A stretch of 51,295 bases of DNA from SIG710 sp045651985. GTDB taxonomy: Bacteria > Bacillota > Clostridia > Oscillospirales > CAG-272. A model generated the notes under the pieces. The model had not been told where the DNA came from, ran no database searches, and saw nothing but the letters and a program-made list of their open reading frames with translations. The DNA lies in assembly GCA_045651985.1 (NCBI GenBank), contig JAZRTK010000050.1, positions 1 to 51,295 on the forward strand, read 5' to 3'. The translations under genes were made by a program, and so were the position numbers. This document shows positions 41,321 through 49,989 of this stretch, one piece after another (positions within the stretch are counted from its first letter, which is position 1; the number at the start of each line of letters is the position of its first letter).

Positions 41321-42640
41321 ATGTCAAAGAACAAAAAAGGCATAAAAATCTCGCTTTGGGCGACATTTTTTACGCTTCTTTTCTGCACTCTTTTTGCACC
41401 GTGCGCCTCGGCGACCATCGAAATGCCCTCCCTTGACGGAGCTGCGTCGGTCTACCTTTACAATCTTACCCAAGGCAAGGTCATAGCGGAAAAAAACGCC
41501 GACAAGGTCATCTACCCCGCCTCCACCGTCAAGCTTATGACAGGACTTGTCGCAGCCGAGCGGCTGTCTGACAGACTGGACGAGCAGATAGAAGTTACCG
41601 AGGAGATGCTGAAGGGCGTTACGGGCAACAATCTGAAAATCTCCGCAGGCGAGATCGTCACCGTTCGGGATATGTTCTACGGACTGCTGTGCGGCGGCAA
41701 TAATGACTGCGCCGCAATACTTGCACACACGGCTGCAGGCGGTATTTCGCGGTTCGTTGAGCTGATGAACAAAAAGGCTTCGGAGCTTGGCACAAAGACA
41801 ACAAACTACACAAATGTCTCAGGCATGCACAGCGACAACATGGTAACTACCGCCTACGACACATATCTTGTTGCCGCGGCGGCATACGAAATTCCACTTA
41901 TTATGGAAGCGGTGACCACCAACAAATACGAAATGCCTGCCACGAACAAAAGCAAATTAAGGAACGTCTACAATAAAAACTATCTCATTTCCCGATACAT
42001 CGACACCACCTATTACAACAGTCTGGCTCAAGGCATGAACGCAGGATTTACAAATCAGGGCGGATATTGCCTTGTGACCTGTGCCGAATACAACGGACAG
42101 TCATATATTTGCGTTGTGATGGGGGCAGAAGAACAGAACAAGCGTATCCGCTCCTACGAGATCGCAAGCGATCTCATCGACTGGGCGTTTGACGCGTACA
42201 GCGAGGTAAAGGTTCTTGACATAGGAAGTTATCTTAGCGAGATCGCCGTAACGCTGGCGCAGGATACCGACCACGTGACCATTAAACCCGCAGACTCTCT
42301 CACTGTATTTTTGCCATCGGATATCGACATTTCACGGGACATCGAGCTTCTGCCGAAGCTGAACGCTCCCAGCCTTGAGGCACCCGTATTAGAGGGACAG
42401 GTTGTGGGCTTTATCACGGTCAAATACGGTGACGAGATCCTTGGAACAGTCGACCTTATTACCACCGACAAGGTAGAAAGAAGCGAATTCCTCTACACTC
42501 TGCAAAGACTGAAGTCCTTCACGTCACAGCGCTGGTTTATTGCCAGCGTTATAGTTCTGGTCATTCTTACAACGGCGTACATTTTCGTTGTCGCCTCGGT
42601 ACGCGGCAGATACGCCCGCAGAAGGAGAAGAAGACGATAA
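41321..42640 (+). CDS. D-alanyl-D-alanine carboxypeptidase homologue (S11) with altered SxN and KTG motifs
   Basis: This 439-aa protein has a signal sequence (about 1-31), an S11 peptidase domain (35-275), a C-terminal beta domain, and a membrane helix with an Arg-rich tail (about 405-439), which is the PBP5/DacF layout. The nucleophile motif is intact (PASTVK, Ser68 and Lys71). The second motif, normally SxN, reads GNN (126-128) in LLCGGNNDCA. The third, normally KTG, reads NAG (240-242) in GMNAGFTNQGGY. Both losses make normal carboxypeptidase activity doubtful. A regulatory or peptidoglycan-binding role is possible. The ribosome binding site AAAGGAGG is strong, and the frame is intact. Confidence 0.88.
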   Translation: MSKNKKGIKISLWATFFTLLFCTLFAPCASATIEMPSLDGAASVYLYNLTQGKVIAEKNADKVIYPASTVKLMTGLVAAERLSDRLDEQIEVTEEMLKGVTGNNLKISAGEIVTVRDMFYGLLCGGNNDCAAILAHTAAGGISRFVELMNKKASELGTKTTNYTNVSGMHSDNMVTTAYDTYLVAAAAYEIPLIMEAVTTNKYEMPATNKSKLRNVYNKNYLISRYIDTTYYNSLAQGMNAGFTNQGGYCLVTCAEYNGQSYICVVMGAEEQNKRIRSYEIASDLIDWAFDAYSEVKVLDIGSYLSEIAVTLAQDTDHVTIKPADSLTVFLPSDIDISRDIELLPKLNAPSLEAPVLEGQVVGFITVKYGDEILGTVDLITTDKVERSEFLYTLQRLKSFTSQRWFIASVIVLVILTTAYIFVVASVRGRYARRRRRRR

Positions 42641-42643
42641 AAA

Positions 42644-42696
42644 ACCGCATCGGCGTTCCTGCTGTAGAGCAGGTGCTCCGATGCGGGTCTGTTTTT
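42644..42696. terminator. Bidirectional terminator-like hairpin
   Basis: Outer stem CCGCATCGG (42645-42653) / CCGATGCGG (42678-42686) with an inner stem CCTGCT/AGCAGG, then GTCTGTTTTT. It lies between the carboxypeptidase homologue and the convergent GH5 gene. Confidence 0.75.
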
Positions 42697-43834
42697 ATCT
42701 GAGGAACAGCGCGTCAAGCACCTTCGTCCGCCATTTTCCATTGGCATAAAGAGCAAAATCGCCGCCATCGTAGCTCCACCACGCCAACGGGATCCCGTTG
42801 TCGCGGCAGAATTTCGAGATGATCCTTATATATCGGTCAGTGTCAGCCTCGTCGGCAAGAGCCACGTTCATACCCGTTTCGTTGAGCACCACGCGCACTC
42901 CCGTTCTGTCAATAAATTTCTCTATCTCTTCCAAGTCCCACTTGAGCGTACCAATATGCGCCTCGGTCAGGCGCACCTGCTTCCCTGCCTCGTGACCCGC
43001 CCAGACCTGTCCTTGGTGAGTAAAATCACCCGGATTATAAACGTGGACGGCAACAGCAAGATTGGGATCGTTCGGCAGGTTCACCTCGTTTAGCTTCCAT
43101 GCCTGATTTGCGTCGGGCCCCGCGCAGAGGATCAATCGCGTGGGGTTGGTGGCGCGAATGATCTCGACCACTTCCATCTCAAAGTTCATAAGGGTTGCCG
43201 TATTCTTTTTAAAGTGAGGCTCGTTCATCAGCTCAAACATAAGCGCCTCGGGCTTGTCCTGATAGCGCTCGGAAACAAGACGCCATATTGCCTTGAATTT
43301 TGCGTTATCTTCGGCATTTGTGGGGTCGATCTCGTACCAGCCGTGTAGATCAAGCATGACGCCCAGTCCCTGCTCCAATGCCAGATCGATAGCCGTGTCC
43401 ACCACCGCCATTTTCGTTTCGTCCAAACTGTCGCTCTCGGCTATGTAATAAGAATGGAAGGGCACGGGAATGCGCACGTGGTCAAAGCCCTGCGATCGGA
43501 TATTCTCGTACGTCTCCTTGCTCTGTAAGACCTTGGGAGCCGTCATCAGCTTCCAGAAATTGTTGGGGTCCTCAAGACCGTTTACGTTCACACCCGTAAC
43601 GTAGACTCCCTCGGGTGTGGGCTCGACTACGGGAGTGTCAGCCTCCGTATCGGCGCTCGTATCGGGATCCGTGTCAGGCACACTATCAAGGTCCTCGGTT
43701 CCCGCCGCACCGCTCGTCTGCTGTGTGCCGTCCGAGGGCGTTTTGACGCCGTTTCCCTTTGAACAGGAAAAAAGACAAAGAGAAAGCCCCGCTGCAAGGA
43801 CCACCACAAACGTCAAGTAAAGTATCTTTTTCAT
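42695..43834 (-). CDS. Glycoside hydrolase family 5 lipoprotein (cellulase-like)
   Basis: This 379-aa exported lipoprotein has a signal ending LCLFSC (Cys24), an acidic Thr/Asp/Pro linker (about 30-75) and a TIM-barrel GH5 catalytic domain (78-379). Landmark motifs are HVRIPVP, LDLHGWYE, FELMNEPH with the acid/base Glu205, and VVLNETG with the nucleophile Glu319; the nucleophile context NETG is a little unusual, GEFG being commoner. The likely substrate is a beta-glucan or mannan; the subfamily cannot be set by eye. It is tethered outside the membrane and supplies oligosaccharides to neighbours. It is divergent from the DUF4832-type gene. Confidence 0.88.
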   Translation of the reverse strand: MKKILYLTFVVVLAAGLSLCLFSCSKGNGVKTPSDGTQQTSGAAGTEDLDSVPDTDPDTSADTEADTPVVEPTPEGVYVTGVNVNGLEDPNNFWKLMTAPKVLQSKETYENIRSQGFDHVRIPVPFHSYYIAESDSLDETKMAVVDTAIDLALEQGLGVMLDLHGWYEIDPTNAEDNAKFKAIWRLVSERYQDKPEALMFELMNEPHFKKNTATLMNFEMEVVEIIRATNPTRLILCAGPDANQAWKLNEVNLPNDPNLAVAVHVYNPGDFTHQGQVWAGHEAGKQVRLTEAHIGTLKWDLEEIEKFIDRTGVRVVLNETGMNVALADEADTDRYIRIISKFCRDNGIPLAWWSYDGGDFALYANGKWRTKVLDALFLR

Positions 43835-43879
43835 AAAAACTCCGTTCCGCCGTCAAAAGCGACTATTTCATTCTTTTAT

Positions 43880-43908
43880 ATTGTATCATGAATTCACCAT
43901 TTTTGCAA
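43880..43908 (-). promoter_or_regulatory. Promoter of GH5 gene
   Basis: On the minus strand TTGCAA (43903-43908) and TACAAT (43880-43885) are 17 bp apart with an extended TGA. Confidence 0.7.
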
Positions 43909-43925
43909 GAAAAACCCCATTTCAC

Positions 43926-43954
43926 TTGACAAAAAAATAAGCAAGGCTTATAAT
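43926..43954 (+). promoter_or_regulatory. Promoter of DUF4832-type gene
   Basis: TTGACA (43926-43931) and TATAAT (43949-43954) are 17 bp apart. GGAGGT lies 7 nt before the ATG at 43985. It is divergent from the GH5 promoter with 17 bp between the two -35 elements. Confidence 0.85.
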
Positions 43955-43984
43955 TGGTTCAGCACTAATATCGGAGGTCATGTT

Positions 43985-45367
43985 ATGACGAACGTAAAGC
44001 TTATAACCCGTTCAAACGAGAGTTTTTACCGCGATCTGAGAAGATTTGCGGATGACAAGACCGTGATACAGAACCCCCACAAGGGATGGTATCTTCATTT
44101 TATTGACAACGGCTTAAGACGCCCGACCTACCGCGACGAGCTGAGCGGTCCCGCGGATATCGCCCATATACCAGGGATGCCCTTTCTCTACCTGCGCATC
44201 GACTGGGTGGATATTGAAAAGGACGAGGGAATTTACGACTGGGCGTATATCGACAAAATAATCGAGGAATACGGCAAAGCGGGGTACAAGTTCATGTTCC
44301 GCTTCTGCACCTACGAGGGACCTCAGTACAATGCCACACCCGACTGGGTCTTTAAGAAGGGTGCCCGATATACCGCCGTCACAAAGACTGAGGGCGAACG
44401 CACAGTTGAAGCGCTTGAGCCGGACTACGGCGACCCCGTTTTTTGCAAATATCTGGACCGCTTCATGGCAGAGTGCGAAAGAAAATTCGATGGGCAGGAT
44501 TTCGTTGAGACTATTGACATCGGAACGCTTGGCACCTGGGGCGAGGGTCACACCCACATGGGTTCGGGTAAAGTCTTTGCCTACGAGGTTCTGAAATGGC
44601 ATGTTGACCTTCACGCAAGACATTTTAAAAATACCCGCGTCATCGTAAACGACGACCTTTTGCGACACGCCGGCGAAAAATGCAAGCTGTTTGCAGACTA
44701 CTGCCGTGCGCTTGATATGGGAATCCGTGACGACTCTATAAACGTAGAATATTACGCAAATAAAATGGGCTACGACACCCTTTGCTGTCCCGATCTTTTC
44801 GATATGTTCAAAAATGAAGCCCCCGTGGACCTTGAATTTGAGCATTACTGCTACTCGGGCACTCCCGAGCGTTTTGGCGGCGGCTTCCGCCACATCGAGG
44901 CTTTGCGCGGCACACAGGCGACCTATGCAGGCTTCCACGGGCACGTTTCAAAGTGGTACGCAGAGCAAGAAAACCTCCACCGCTACCTTGCAAACCGTTT
45001 AGGCTATTGGTATTTTATCAACGGCTTCACCCTGCCTCCCGTTGTTGAGGGAACCTGCCCCGTTCTGACATTAAACGTAGAAAACAAGGGATTTTCAAGA
45101 GCTTACCACACTTTTTTTGCAAAAGTAGTGCTTGAGGATCCCTGTGGCAAGTGCATCACCGTTTTCTGCGACAATGTGGATAACGAAAACTGGCTCCCAT
45201 CAAAATCGGTAGACTGCCGCATGAGACTTGAGCTTGAAGGCGTGAAGGCGGGTGAGTATTCCCTGCTCGTAGGTCTGTTTGAGGGCGACACCCCCGTAAA
45301 ATTCGCCATGGACGAGACGCGTTACAGCAACGGCTTCCTCCTGCTTGACAAGATAACCATTGAATAA
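43985..45367 (+). CDS. DUF4832-type TIM-barrel glycosidase-like protein
   Basis: This 460-aa protein has no signal peptide, so it should be cytoplasmic. NPHKGWY (about 30-36) and the C-terminal beta-sandwich with LTLNVENKGFSRAY recall DUF4832/DUF4874 proteins, related to GH-A clan glycosidases. GTLGTWGEGH carries a Glu at a position like the clan's acid/base residue. Residues 40-340 form the probable barrel and 345-460 the beta-domain. No activity can be assigned. The context (GH5, GH13, sugar transporters) suggests breakdown of imported oligosaccharides. It is monocistronic, with a promoter and terminator of its own. Confidence 0.75.
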   Translation: MTNVKLITRSNESFYRDLRRFADDKTVIQNPHKGWYLHFIDNGLRRPTYRDELSGPADIAHIPGMPFLYLRIDWVDIEKDEGIYDWAYIDKIIEEYGKAGYKFMFRFCTYEGPQYNATPDWVFKKGARYTAVTKTEGERTVEALEPDYGDPVFCKYLDRFMAECERKFDGQDFVETIDIGTLGTWGEGHTHMGSGKVFAYEVLKWHVDLHARHFKNTRVIVNDDLLRHAGEKCKLFADYCRALDMGIRDDSINVEYYANKMGYDTLCCPDLFDMFKNEAPVDLEFEHYCYSGTPERFGGGFRHIEALRGTQATYAGFHGHVSKWYAEQENLHRYLANRLGYWYFINGFTLPPVVEGTCPVLTLNVENKGFSRAYHTFFAKVVLEDPCGKCITVFCDNVDNENWLPSKSVDCRMRLELEGVKAGEYSLLVGLFEGDTPVKFAMDETRYSNGFLLLDKITIE

Positions 45368-45371
45368 AAAT

Positions 45372-45400
45372 AACCCCGCCGTTCATTTCGGCGGGGTTTT
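45372..45400. terminator. Terminator between convergent glycosidase genes
   Basis: Stem AACCCCGCCG (45372-45381) / CGGCGGGGTT (45389-45398), loop TTCATTT, with A5 on the left and T4 on the right. It serves the DUF4832-type gene and probably also the convergent GH13 gene. Confidence 0.88.
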
Positions 45401-45411
45401 CGCTTGCATTT

Positions 45412-47037
45412 TCAATTAAAGCTCTTGACCCAAGTTAAAAGCGAACCGTGGTGGGTGTTTTCACGCACCGTACCTAACATATAGTCGGTAACGGGGCCGT
45501 TTTTCGCCATTTTTTCAAGGATCGCCGCTTGAAGCTCCTCCACCGTCATCTCCTCGTAAGGCTTATTCAGGTCAACGGTTATTTTAGGAGATCTCTTTTC
45601 CTCGCGAGGCTTTTCGGGCTCGGTCTTTTCGAATTCTGCCGCAATTTCCACCTTAGGCTTTTTCTCAATCTTCACAGTCGCAAAATCTCGTACAAACTCG
45701 CCCTCGGGGAGCCATATCTCGCCGAAATTCGCGGGCATCATCACCCGAATACGCCCGCCGTTTACCGTTACTTGCTCACCCGTCAGCGCACCAACGTATT
45801 TTGAGCACGAGGTACAAGGAAGATTCATTTCTGCGTCCCCGTCGCCGTTATTTACCGTGACGATCACGGACCTTCCGTCAAGCACTCGCTCGTAGGCAAA
45901 ACAAGTGTTCCTCAGCTCCAGCTCCCTGTAATCGCCGTAGACAAGCGCGGGGGTACTTTGGCGGATCTTTCCCAGCGCCGCAATAAGCGCCGTGCAGGGA
46001 TTTGTCTTTACATAGTCCTTGTACTCGTCGTAACAGAGCGCAGGCCGCAGAGAATCGTCCGAGCCGCGCTCCTTTCTGCCCTCAATGCCAAATTCCGAGC
46101 CGTAATATATTGACGGAATCCCGGGCAAGGTATAGAGCATAACGTGTACGGGCGCAAAATGCGCCTTGTTTTGCAGTTTGGTGTAGATACGCTCAACGTC
46201 GTGGTTGTCAACGAAGGTGTAGAGCCTCATGTCCTTTCCCACCATGCTGTCAACGTACTTTATTGTGTGCGCCACCTCAAAATAATTGCGGTCATTGTGA
46301 GCGGAATAGAGCGCCTTGTGGAGCATATAGTTGGTTACGGAGTGGAGCGTGCCGTCGTTTGCCCAGCGGGAATAATTTCCGTGAATGACCTCGCCCATAA
46401 GCCAAAAATCGGGTTTTACCTCATTTGCCACACCTCGAAGCGCCTTCATGTAGTCAAAATCCATTACGTCAGCCGCGTCAAGGCGTATTCCGTCAACGTC
46501 AAACTCCTTTACCCAAAAGCGGATAACGTCGCAAATGTAGTCCTTTACCGCACCGTTGCGCTGATTAAGCTTTGCAAGCAGGTCATACCCGCCCCAGTTT
46601 TCATAGGAAAATCCGTCGTTGAACGAGTTGTTTCCGTAGAAATTGACGTTGCAGTACCAATCTTTGTATTTTGAGCTTTCTCTGTTCCGCTTGATATCCC
46701 GAAACGCAAAGAAATCGCGCCCCGTGTGGTTGAAAACACCGTCAAAGATAACGCGGATACCCGCGCGGTGACATTCCGAAACAAAGTTGGTCAGATCCTC
46801 GTTTGTACCGAGTCGGCTGTCCAGCTTTTTGTAGTCGGTGGTCTCGTAACCATGTCCTACCGACTCAAAAAGGGGCCCGATGTAAAGCGCGTTGCACCCG
46901 ATCTCCTTTATATGAGCTATCCAGGGTAGCAGCTTATTCAGCCTGTGCACAGGCTCGCCGTAAGAATTTTGCCGCGGCGCACCCGTCATTCCTATCGGAT
47001 ATATATGATAAAATACAGCCTCGTCATACCAAGCCAT
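45412..47037 (-). CDS. GH13 alpha-amylase-family glycosidase with C-terminal extension
   Basis: This 541-aa protein has no signal peptide and is probably cytoplasmic. The GH13 regions are FDGVFNHTG, DGIRLDAAD with nucleophile Asp187, WLMGEVIHG with acid/base Glu216, and FVDNHDVERI with Asp280. The N-terminal MAWYDEAVFYHIYPIG is typical of maltodextrin-degrading enzymes. A beta-domain ends near residue 450. About 90 further residues follow: a charged Lys/Glu/Pro linker, then a short helical module (MTVEELQAAILEKM to the end) of unknown role. It is separated from the upstream MFS gene by a terminator and has its own extended -10 promoter. Confidence 0.9.
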   Translation of the reverse strand: MAWYDEAVFYHIYPIGMTGAPRQNSYGEPVHRLNKLLPWIAHIKEIGCNALYIGPLFESVGHGYETTDYKKLDSRLGTNEDLTNFVSECHRAGIRVIFDGVFNHTGRDFFAFRDIKRNRESSKYKDWYCNVNFYGNNSFNDGFSYENWGGYDLLAKLNQRNGAVKDYICDVIRFWVKEFDVDGIRLDAADVMDFDYMKALRGVANEVKPDFWLMGEVIHGNYSRWANDGTLHSVTNYMLHKALYSAHNDRNYFEVAHTIKYVDSMVGKDMRLYTFVDNHDVERIYTKLQNKAHFAPVHVMLYTLPGIPSIYYGSEFGIEGRKERGSDDSLRPALCYDEYKDYVKTNPCTALIAALGKIRQSTPALVYGDYRELELRNTCFAYERVLDGRSVIVTVNNGDGDAEMNLPCTSCSKYVGALTGEQVTVNGGRIRVMMPANFGEIWLPEGEFVRDFATVKIEKKPKVEIAAEFEKTEPEKPREEKRSPKITVDLNKPYEEMTVEELQAAILEKMAKNGPVTDYMLGTVRENTHHGSLLTWVKSFN

Positions 47038-47070
47038 TTCTTTACTCCTTGATTGTAGAATTTACGTCTT

Positions 47071-47079
47071 ATTATACCA
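47071..47079 (-). promoter_or_regulatory. Extended -10 promoter of GH13 gene
   Basis: On the minus strand TGG-TATAAT (47071-47079) is followed about 30 nt later by the ATG, with AAGGAG between. The -35 is poor. Confidence 0.55.
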
Positions 47080-47108
47080 TATTATGCCCCAAAATAAAAG
47101 AGGTTTCA

Positions 47109-47142
47109 AAAAATCCCCTCGGAGAAAATTCTCCGAGGGGAT
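47109..47142 (-). terminator. Terminator of first MFS gene
   Basis: A 12-bp stem ATCCCCTCGGAG (47113-47124) / its complement (47131-47142), loop AAAATT, with a T-run on the minus-strand 3' side. It separates the MFS gene from the GH13 gene. Confidence 0.88.
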
Positions 47143-47176
47143 CTTTCGATTTTGAGAATGACCTTTTCGCGGTCCG

Positions 47177-48430
47177 TCACTTTTCGTAAAGCTTTGGGAA
47201 GGTCCGCTTGTCGGGCAGATACAAGAAGCCGTACAGCACCGCAGCCACAAGACCGCAGGCAATAAAGACAGTCCAGATCAAGTAGTAGTTGCTCGCGGAG
47301 GCGATCAACATAAAGCTGATAAAATACTGAGTCAAAGAGGAGAAAAGCGAATAGATCACGGTGGTGATACCGCCGATACGGCCTCTGTGAGAGGCGGGAA
47401 CGCGGCGGGAGGTATAAGGATTATTTCCGAGCACCGTGATGACCTCGCCCAGAGTAAATACGAACATTCCCACAAAAAGCACGGCTACAGCTGTGTTAAG
47501 CGAGAAAAATCCGATGCCCGCAACGAACAATAAAAGTCCGAGAACAGTTTTGGGGATCTCGGTCAGCCGCCTCAACAGGACGGTGAATATTGGCGTGAAA
47601 AGTATGACCACAAAGCCGTTGAGGGAGTTCAGATATCCGTATATCGTGGCGCCCGCCTCGCCCATTGCGTCCTTTAGCTGCAAAGGAAGCAGTATGCCCA
47701 CAAGATTTGAGGGCATTGAGGCAAAACAGCCCACCAAAAGCATATACAGTAGCACGGGGCGCTGACGAATGATTGTCAAAACGGATATCTTTTCGTCCAC
47801 GGGCAGCTCGTACTCGCTGTAACTTTCGCTCATCATCTCCGCATCCTGCGAAACGGCGTTCCTCGGATGCACAAAAAAGATTATCAACACGGTGGAAACG
47901 AGGATCGACAGACCGTTGATGCAAAAGGCAAGACGAATGAATTTTTCAAACAAAATACCAGCAACTCCCGCACCCACAATATAGCCCAAATTAAAGCCCA
48001 AATAAGAAAGAGAGTAAGCCTTCTCGCGCTGTGCGGAGGTTGAATAATCAGCATTCAAGGCATCGTAAGCAGGTGACTCAATGGTCTGAAAAAGACCTGC
48101 GAGGAACAGAATTGCGGCGGTGAAGATCGTAAGCGGCAGCACCGCGGCAAGAAAATACAGGCTGATCGTCAGAAAATCGAAGATAATGATTATGTTCTTG
48201 CGGCTGAATCGGTCCGCAAGCTTGCCGCCAAAAAGCGCAGCGGGAAAGGAAAGCACGGAAGCGGTAGCGATAAGCAGGGTGGACGTGCCGTCTGACAGAC
48301 CCAGCTTCGTTGTCAGAAAGAAGGTAAGCATAGGCCACACAAATGAGCCCATTGCAGTAACGAGCTTTCCGACGAACAGAATGTATATTTCCTTTTTCAA
48401 CCCCGCGTACTGGGTAAACAGTTGCTTCAT
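47177..48430 (-). CDS. MFS transporter (adjacent to GH13)
   Basis: This 417-aa polytopic membrane protein has about 12 predicted helices. The MFS loop 2-3 motif appears as GGKLADRFSRK, and a central cytoplasmic loop (about 190-215) is acidic. No substrate signature is evident. Drug-efflux-type MFS proteins look similar, so sugar transport is only suggested by neighbours. It has its own promoter and terminator and so is not in the same unit as the second MFS gene. Confidence 0.85.
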   Translation of the reverse strand: MKQLFTQYAGLKKEIYILFVGKLVTAMGSFVWPMLTFFLTTKLGLSDGTSTLLIATASVLSFPAALFGGKLADRFSRKNIIIIFDFLTISLYFLAAVLPLTIFTAAILFLAGLFQTIESPAYDALNADYSTSAQREKAYSLSYLGFNLGYIVGAGVAGILFEKFIRLAFCINGLSILVSTVLIIFFVHPRNAVSQDAEMMSESYSEYELPVDEKISVLTIIRQRPVLLYMLLVGCFASMPSNLVGILLPLQLKDAMGEAGATIYGYLNSLNGFVVILFTPIFTVLLRRLTEIPKTVLGLLLFVAGIGFFSLNTAVAVLFVGMFVFTLGEVITVLGNNPYTSRRVPASHRGRIGGITTVIYSLFSSLTQYFISFMLIASASNYYLIWTVFIACGLVAAVLYGFLYLPDKRTFPKLYEK

Positions 48431-48476
48431 ATTAAAACTCCATAGTTGACTGCCACGAGGGCAAAATTCTCTACAT

Positions 48477-48505
48477 AGTATATCACAAACCCTTCACCTT
48501 TGCAA
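48477..48505 (-). promoter_or_regulatory. Promoter of first MFS gene
   Basis: On the minus strand TTGCAA (48500-48505) and TATACT (48477-48482) are 17 bp apart with an extended TGA, the whole reading TTTGTGATATACT. Confidence 0.7.
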
Positions 48506-48566
48506 GGCTTAGAAAGAAAAACAACTTTTTGACCGTCTCACATCAGCCGATTTTCAAGGCATAAGA

Positions 48567-48598
48567 ATTCCCCGCCTATTCGGCGGGGAATAATTTTG
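48567..48598 (-). terminator. Hairpin after second MFS gene
   Basis: A 10-bp stem ATTCCCCGCC (48567-48576) / GGCGGGGAAT (48582-48591), loop TATTC. The T-run on the minus-strand side is weak, so termination may be partial. Confidence 0.65.
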
Positions 48599-48599
48599 T

Positions 48600-49874
48600 T
48601 TATCTGTCCTTGATCTTTAAAAACAAAGGCAAAACGAATATGGCGACAACAGCGGCGGCAAGGAAAATGTTTGCGTTGGGAACGAAAGAGGCAGTGCCGT
48701 CGTTGCCGATAACGGTCTCGGCGTTTTCAAGTATTTTCTTGCCGATCATGGGCCCCACAATACCGGGAATCAGAACCTGGGAGCATATTCTCACTCCCTG
48801 AAATCTGCCCGACATACCCTCGGGGATATTGTCTCGTATGAATGCGCCAAAGACCGCCATTCCGCAAAGGTATCCGCTCATCATCAAGAGCGAGCCGATA
48901 AATACGGGCAGCGTGGCGCGGGTCAGGAAGAGCACGGCATATCCGATCAGCAAACTTATGAGCGCGATGACACCGGAAAAGGAGTATCCGCGTTTATCAT
49001 ACACCTTGCCCCAGAGTGCTGTGACCACAGATGCAACGATAATTGCGGGAGCCATTATCAGCACGTAGTCCTTCATTCCGAGAGACACTTCATAATAGAT
49101 GATCAGATACGGCATGAATATCTGAATGGAGATATTGAAAATAATGAAAGCCAGCAAAGATGCGTACAGCCTCTTGTTTGCGGCGATGGTTTTCGGAAGA
49201 AAGCCATAAATTATTCCACCCAAATATGACCCCTCCACACTCTGCATTTCGGGTTCTTCTATAATAAAGAATCCGAGAATGCCGACGGCGGTCACTAAAA
49301 CACCGATAATGGTATATATAAGCGACCAAGAAGCCGCCTTGTCAAGGTCGAAAAACATGAATCCGCCAAATACCGCGAGGATGCTGACAAGAGGCATCAT
49401 AGCATTGATTCCCTCTGCCGCACCACGTTTTTCTCCGTCCACGGAGTCCGTCAGCCAGGCATTGAACGCCGCATCGTTGGCAGTAGAGCCAAAAAACGTC
49501 ATAAGGCAGTCAAGAATGATAGTCAAACTGATGCCCACGGCGGCGGCCGTGCCCATGAAAGCGAACGTCTTGCTGATAAAGTCCTCTCGCAACAGCACGA
49601 ATAAGAATATTGAAATGCCCCACAGGATATATCCGCCGCATATAAACAATTTCCGTTTTCCGATCTTGTCCGACAGCGCACCCATGAAAATGGTGGTTAG
49701 GGTGGCGGTAACGGCAGAGGCAGTCACCATGGCAGAGATGTCGGATGCAGAGGCGTTAAACATCTTGTAGATAAAGACGTTGAAATACATATTTTCAACG
49801 ACCCATGCCACCTGCCCCATCAAGCTAAAAATGGTCAGGGCCAGCCAGAAACGACCGCTAAGTTTATTTTTCAT
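48600..49874 (-). CDS. MFS transporter, second copy type
   Basis: This 424-aa membrane protein with about 12 helices is unlike the neighbouring MFS protein in sequence. Loop 2-3 reads MGALSDKIGKRK, and the segment NDAAFNAWLTDSVDGEKRGAAEG recalls glycoside- or sugar-type MFS/GPH permeases with a conserved Asn-Asp start. The segment GRFQGVRICSQVLIPGIVGP in the second half is also typical of this group. Sugar import is plausible from context but unproven. Promoter and hairpin define a single-gene unit. Confidence 0.84.
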   Translation of the reverse strand: MKNKLSGRFWLALTIFSLMGQVAWVVENMYFNVFIYKMFNASASDISAMVTASAVTATLTTIFMGALSDKIGKRKLFICGGYILWGISIFLFVLLREDFISKTFAFMGTAAAVGISLTIILDCLMTFFGSTANDAAFNAWLTDSVDGEKRGAAEGINAMMPLVSILAVFGGFMFFDLDKAASWSLIYTIIGVLVTAVGILGFFIIEEPEMQSVEGSYLGGIIYGFLPKTIAANKRLYASLLAFIIFNISIQIFMPYLIIYYEVSLGMKDYVLIMAPAIIVASVVTALWGKVYDKRGYSFSGVIALISLLIGYAVLFLTRATLPVFIGSLLMMSGYLCGMAVFGAFIRDNIPEGMSGRFQGVRICSQVLIPGIVGPMIGKKILENAETVIGNDGTASFVPNANIFLAAAVVAIFVLPLFLKIKDR

Positions 49875-49952
49875 ATAATACCTTCCTTTTTACAGTCTGC
49901 TCGGATATATATTTTGTAGGTGCCTTCGTCCGTGAGCAATGTGTTTGAGGTA

Positions 49953-49981
49953 ATTATATCACAAAGAGGCACAGCTTGCAA
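49953..49981 (-). promoter_or_regulatory. Promoter of second MFS gene
   Basis: On the minus strand TTGCAA (49976-49981) and TATAAT (49953-49958) are 17 bp apart with an extended TGA (TTTGTGATATAAT). Confidence 0.75.
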
Positions 49982-49989
49982 TCCGACCG

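Noticed and set aside
47177..49874. The two MFS genes as a recent tandem duplication
   Set aside because: Their sequences differ throughout, including loop 2-3 and the central loop, and each has its own promoter.
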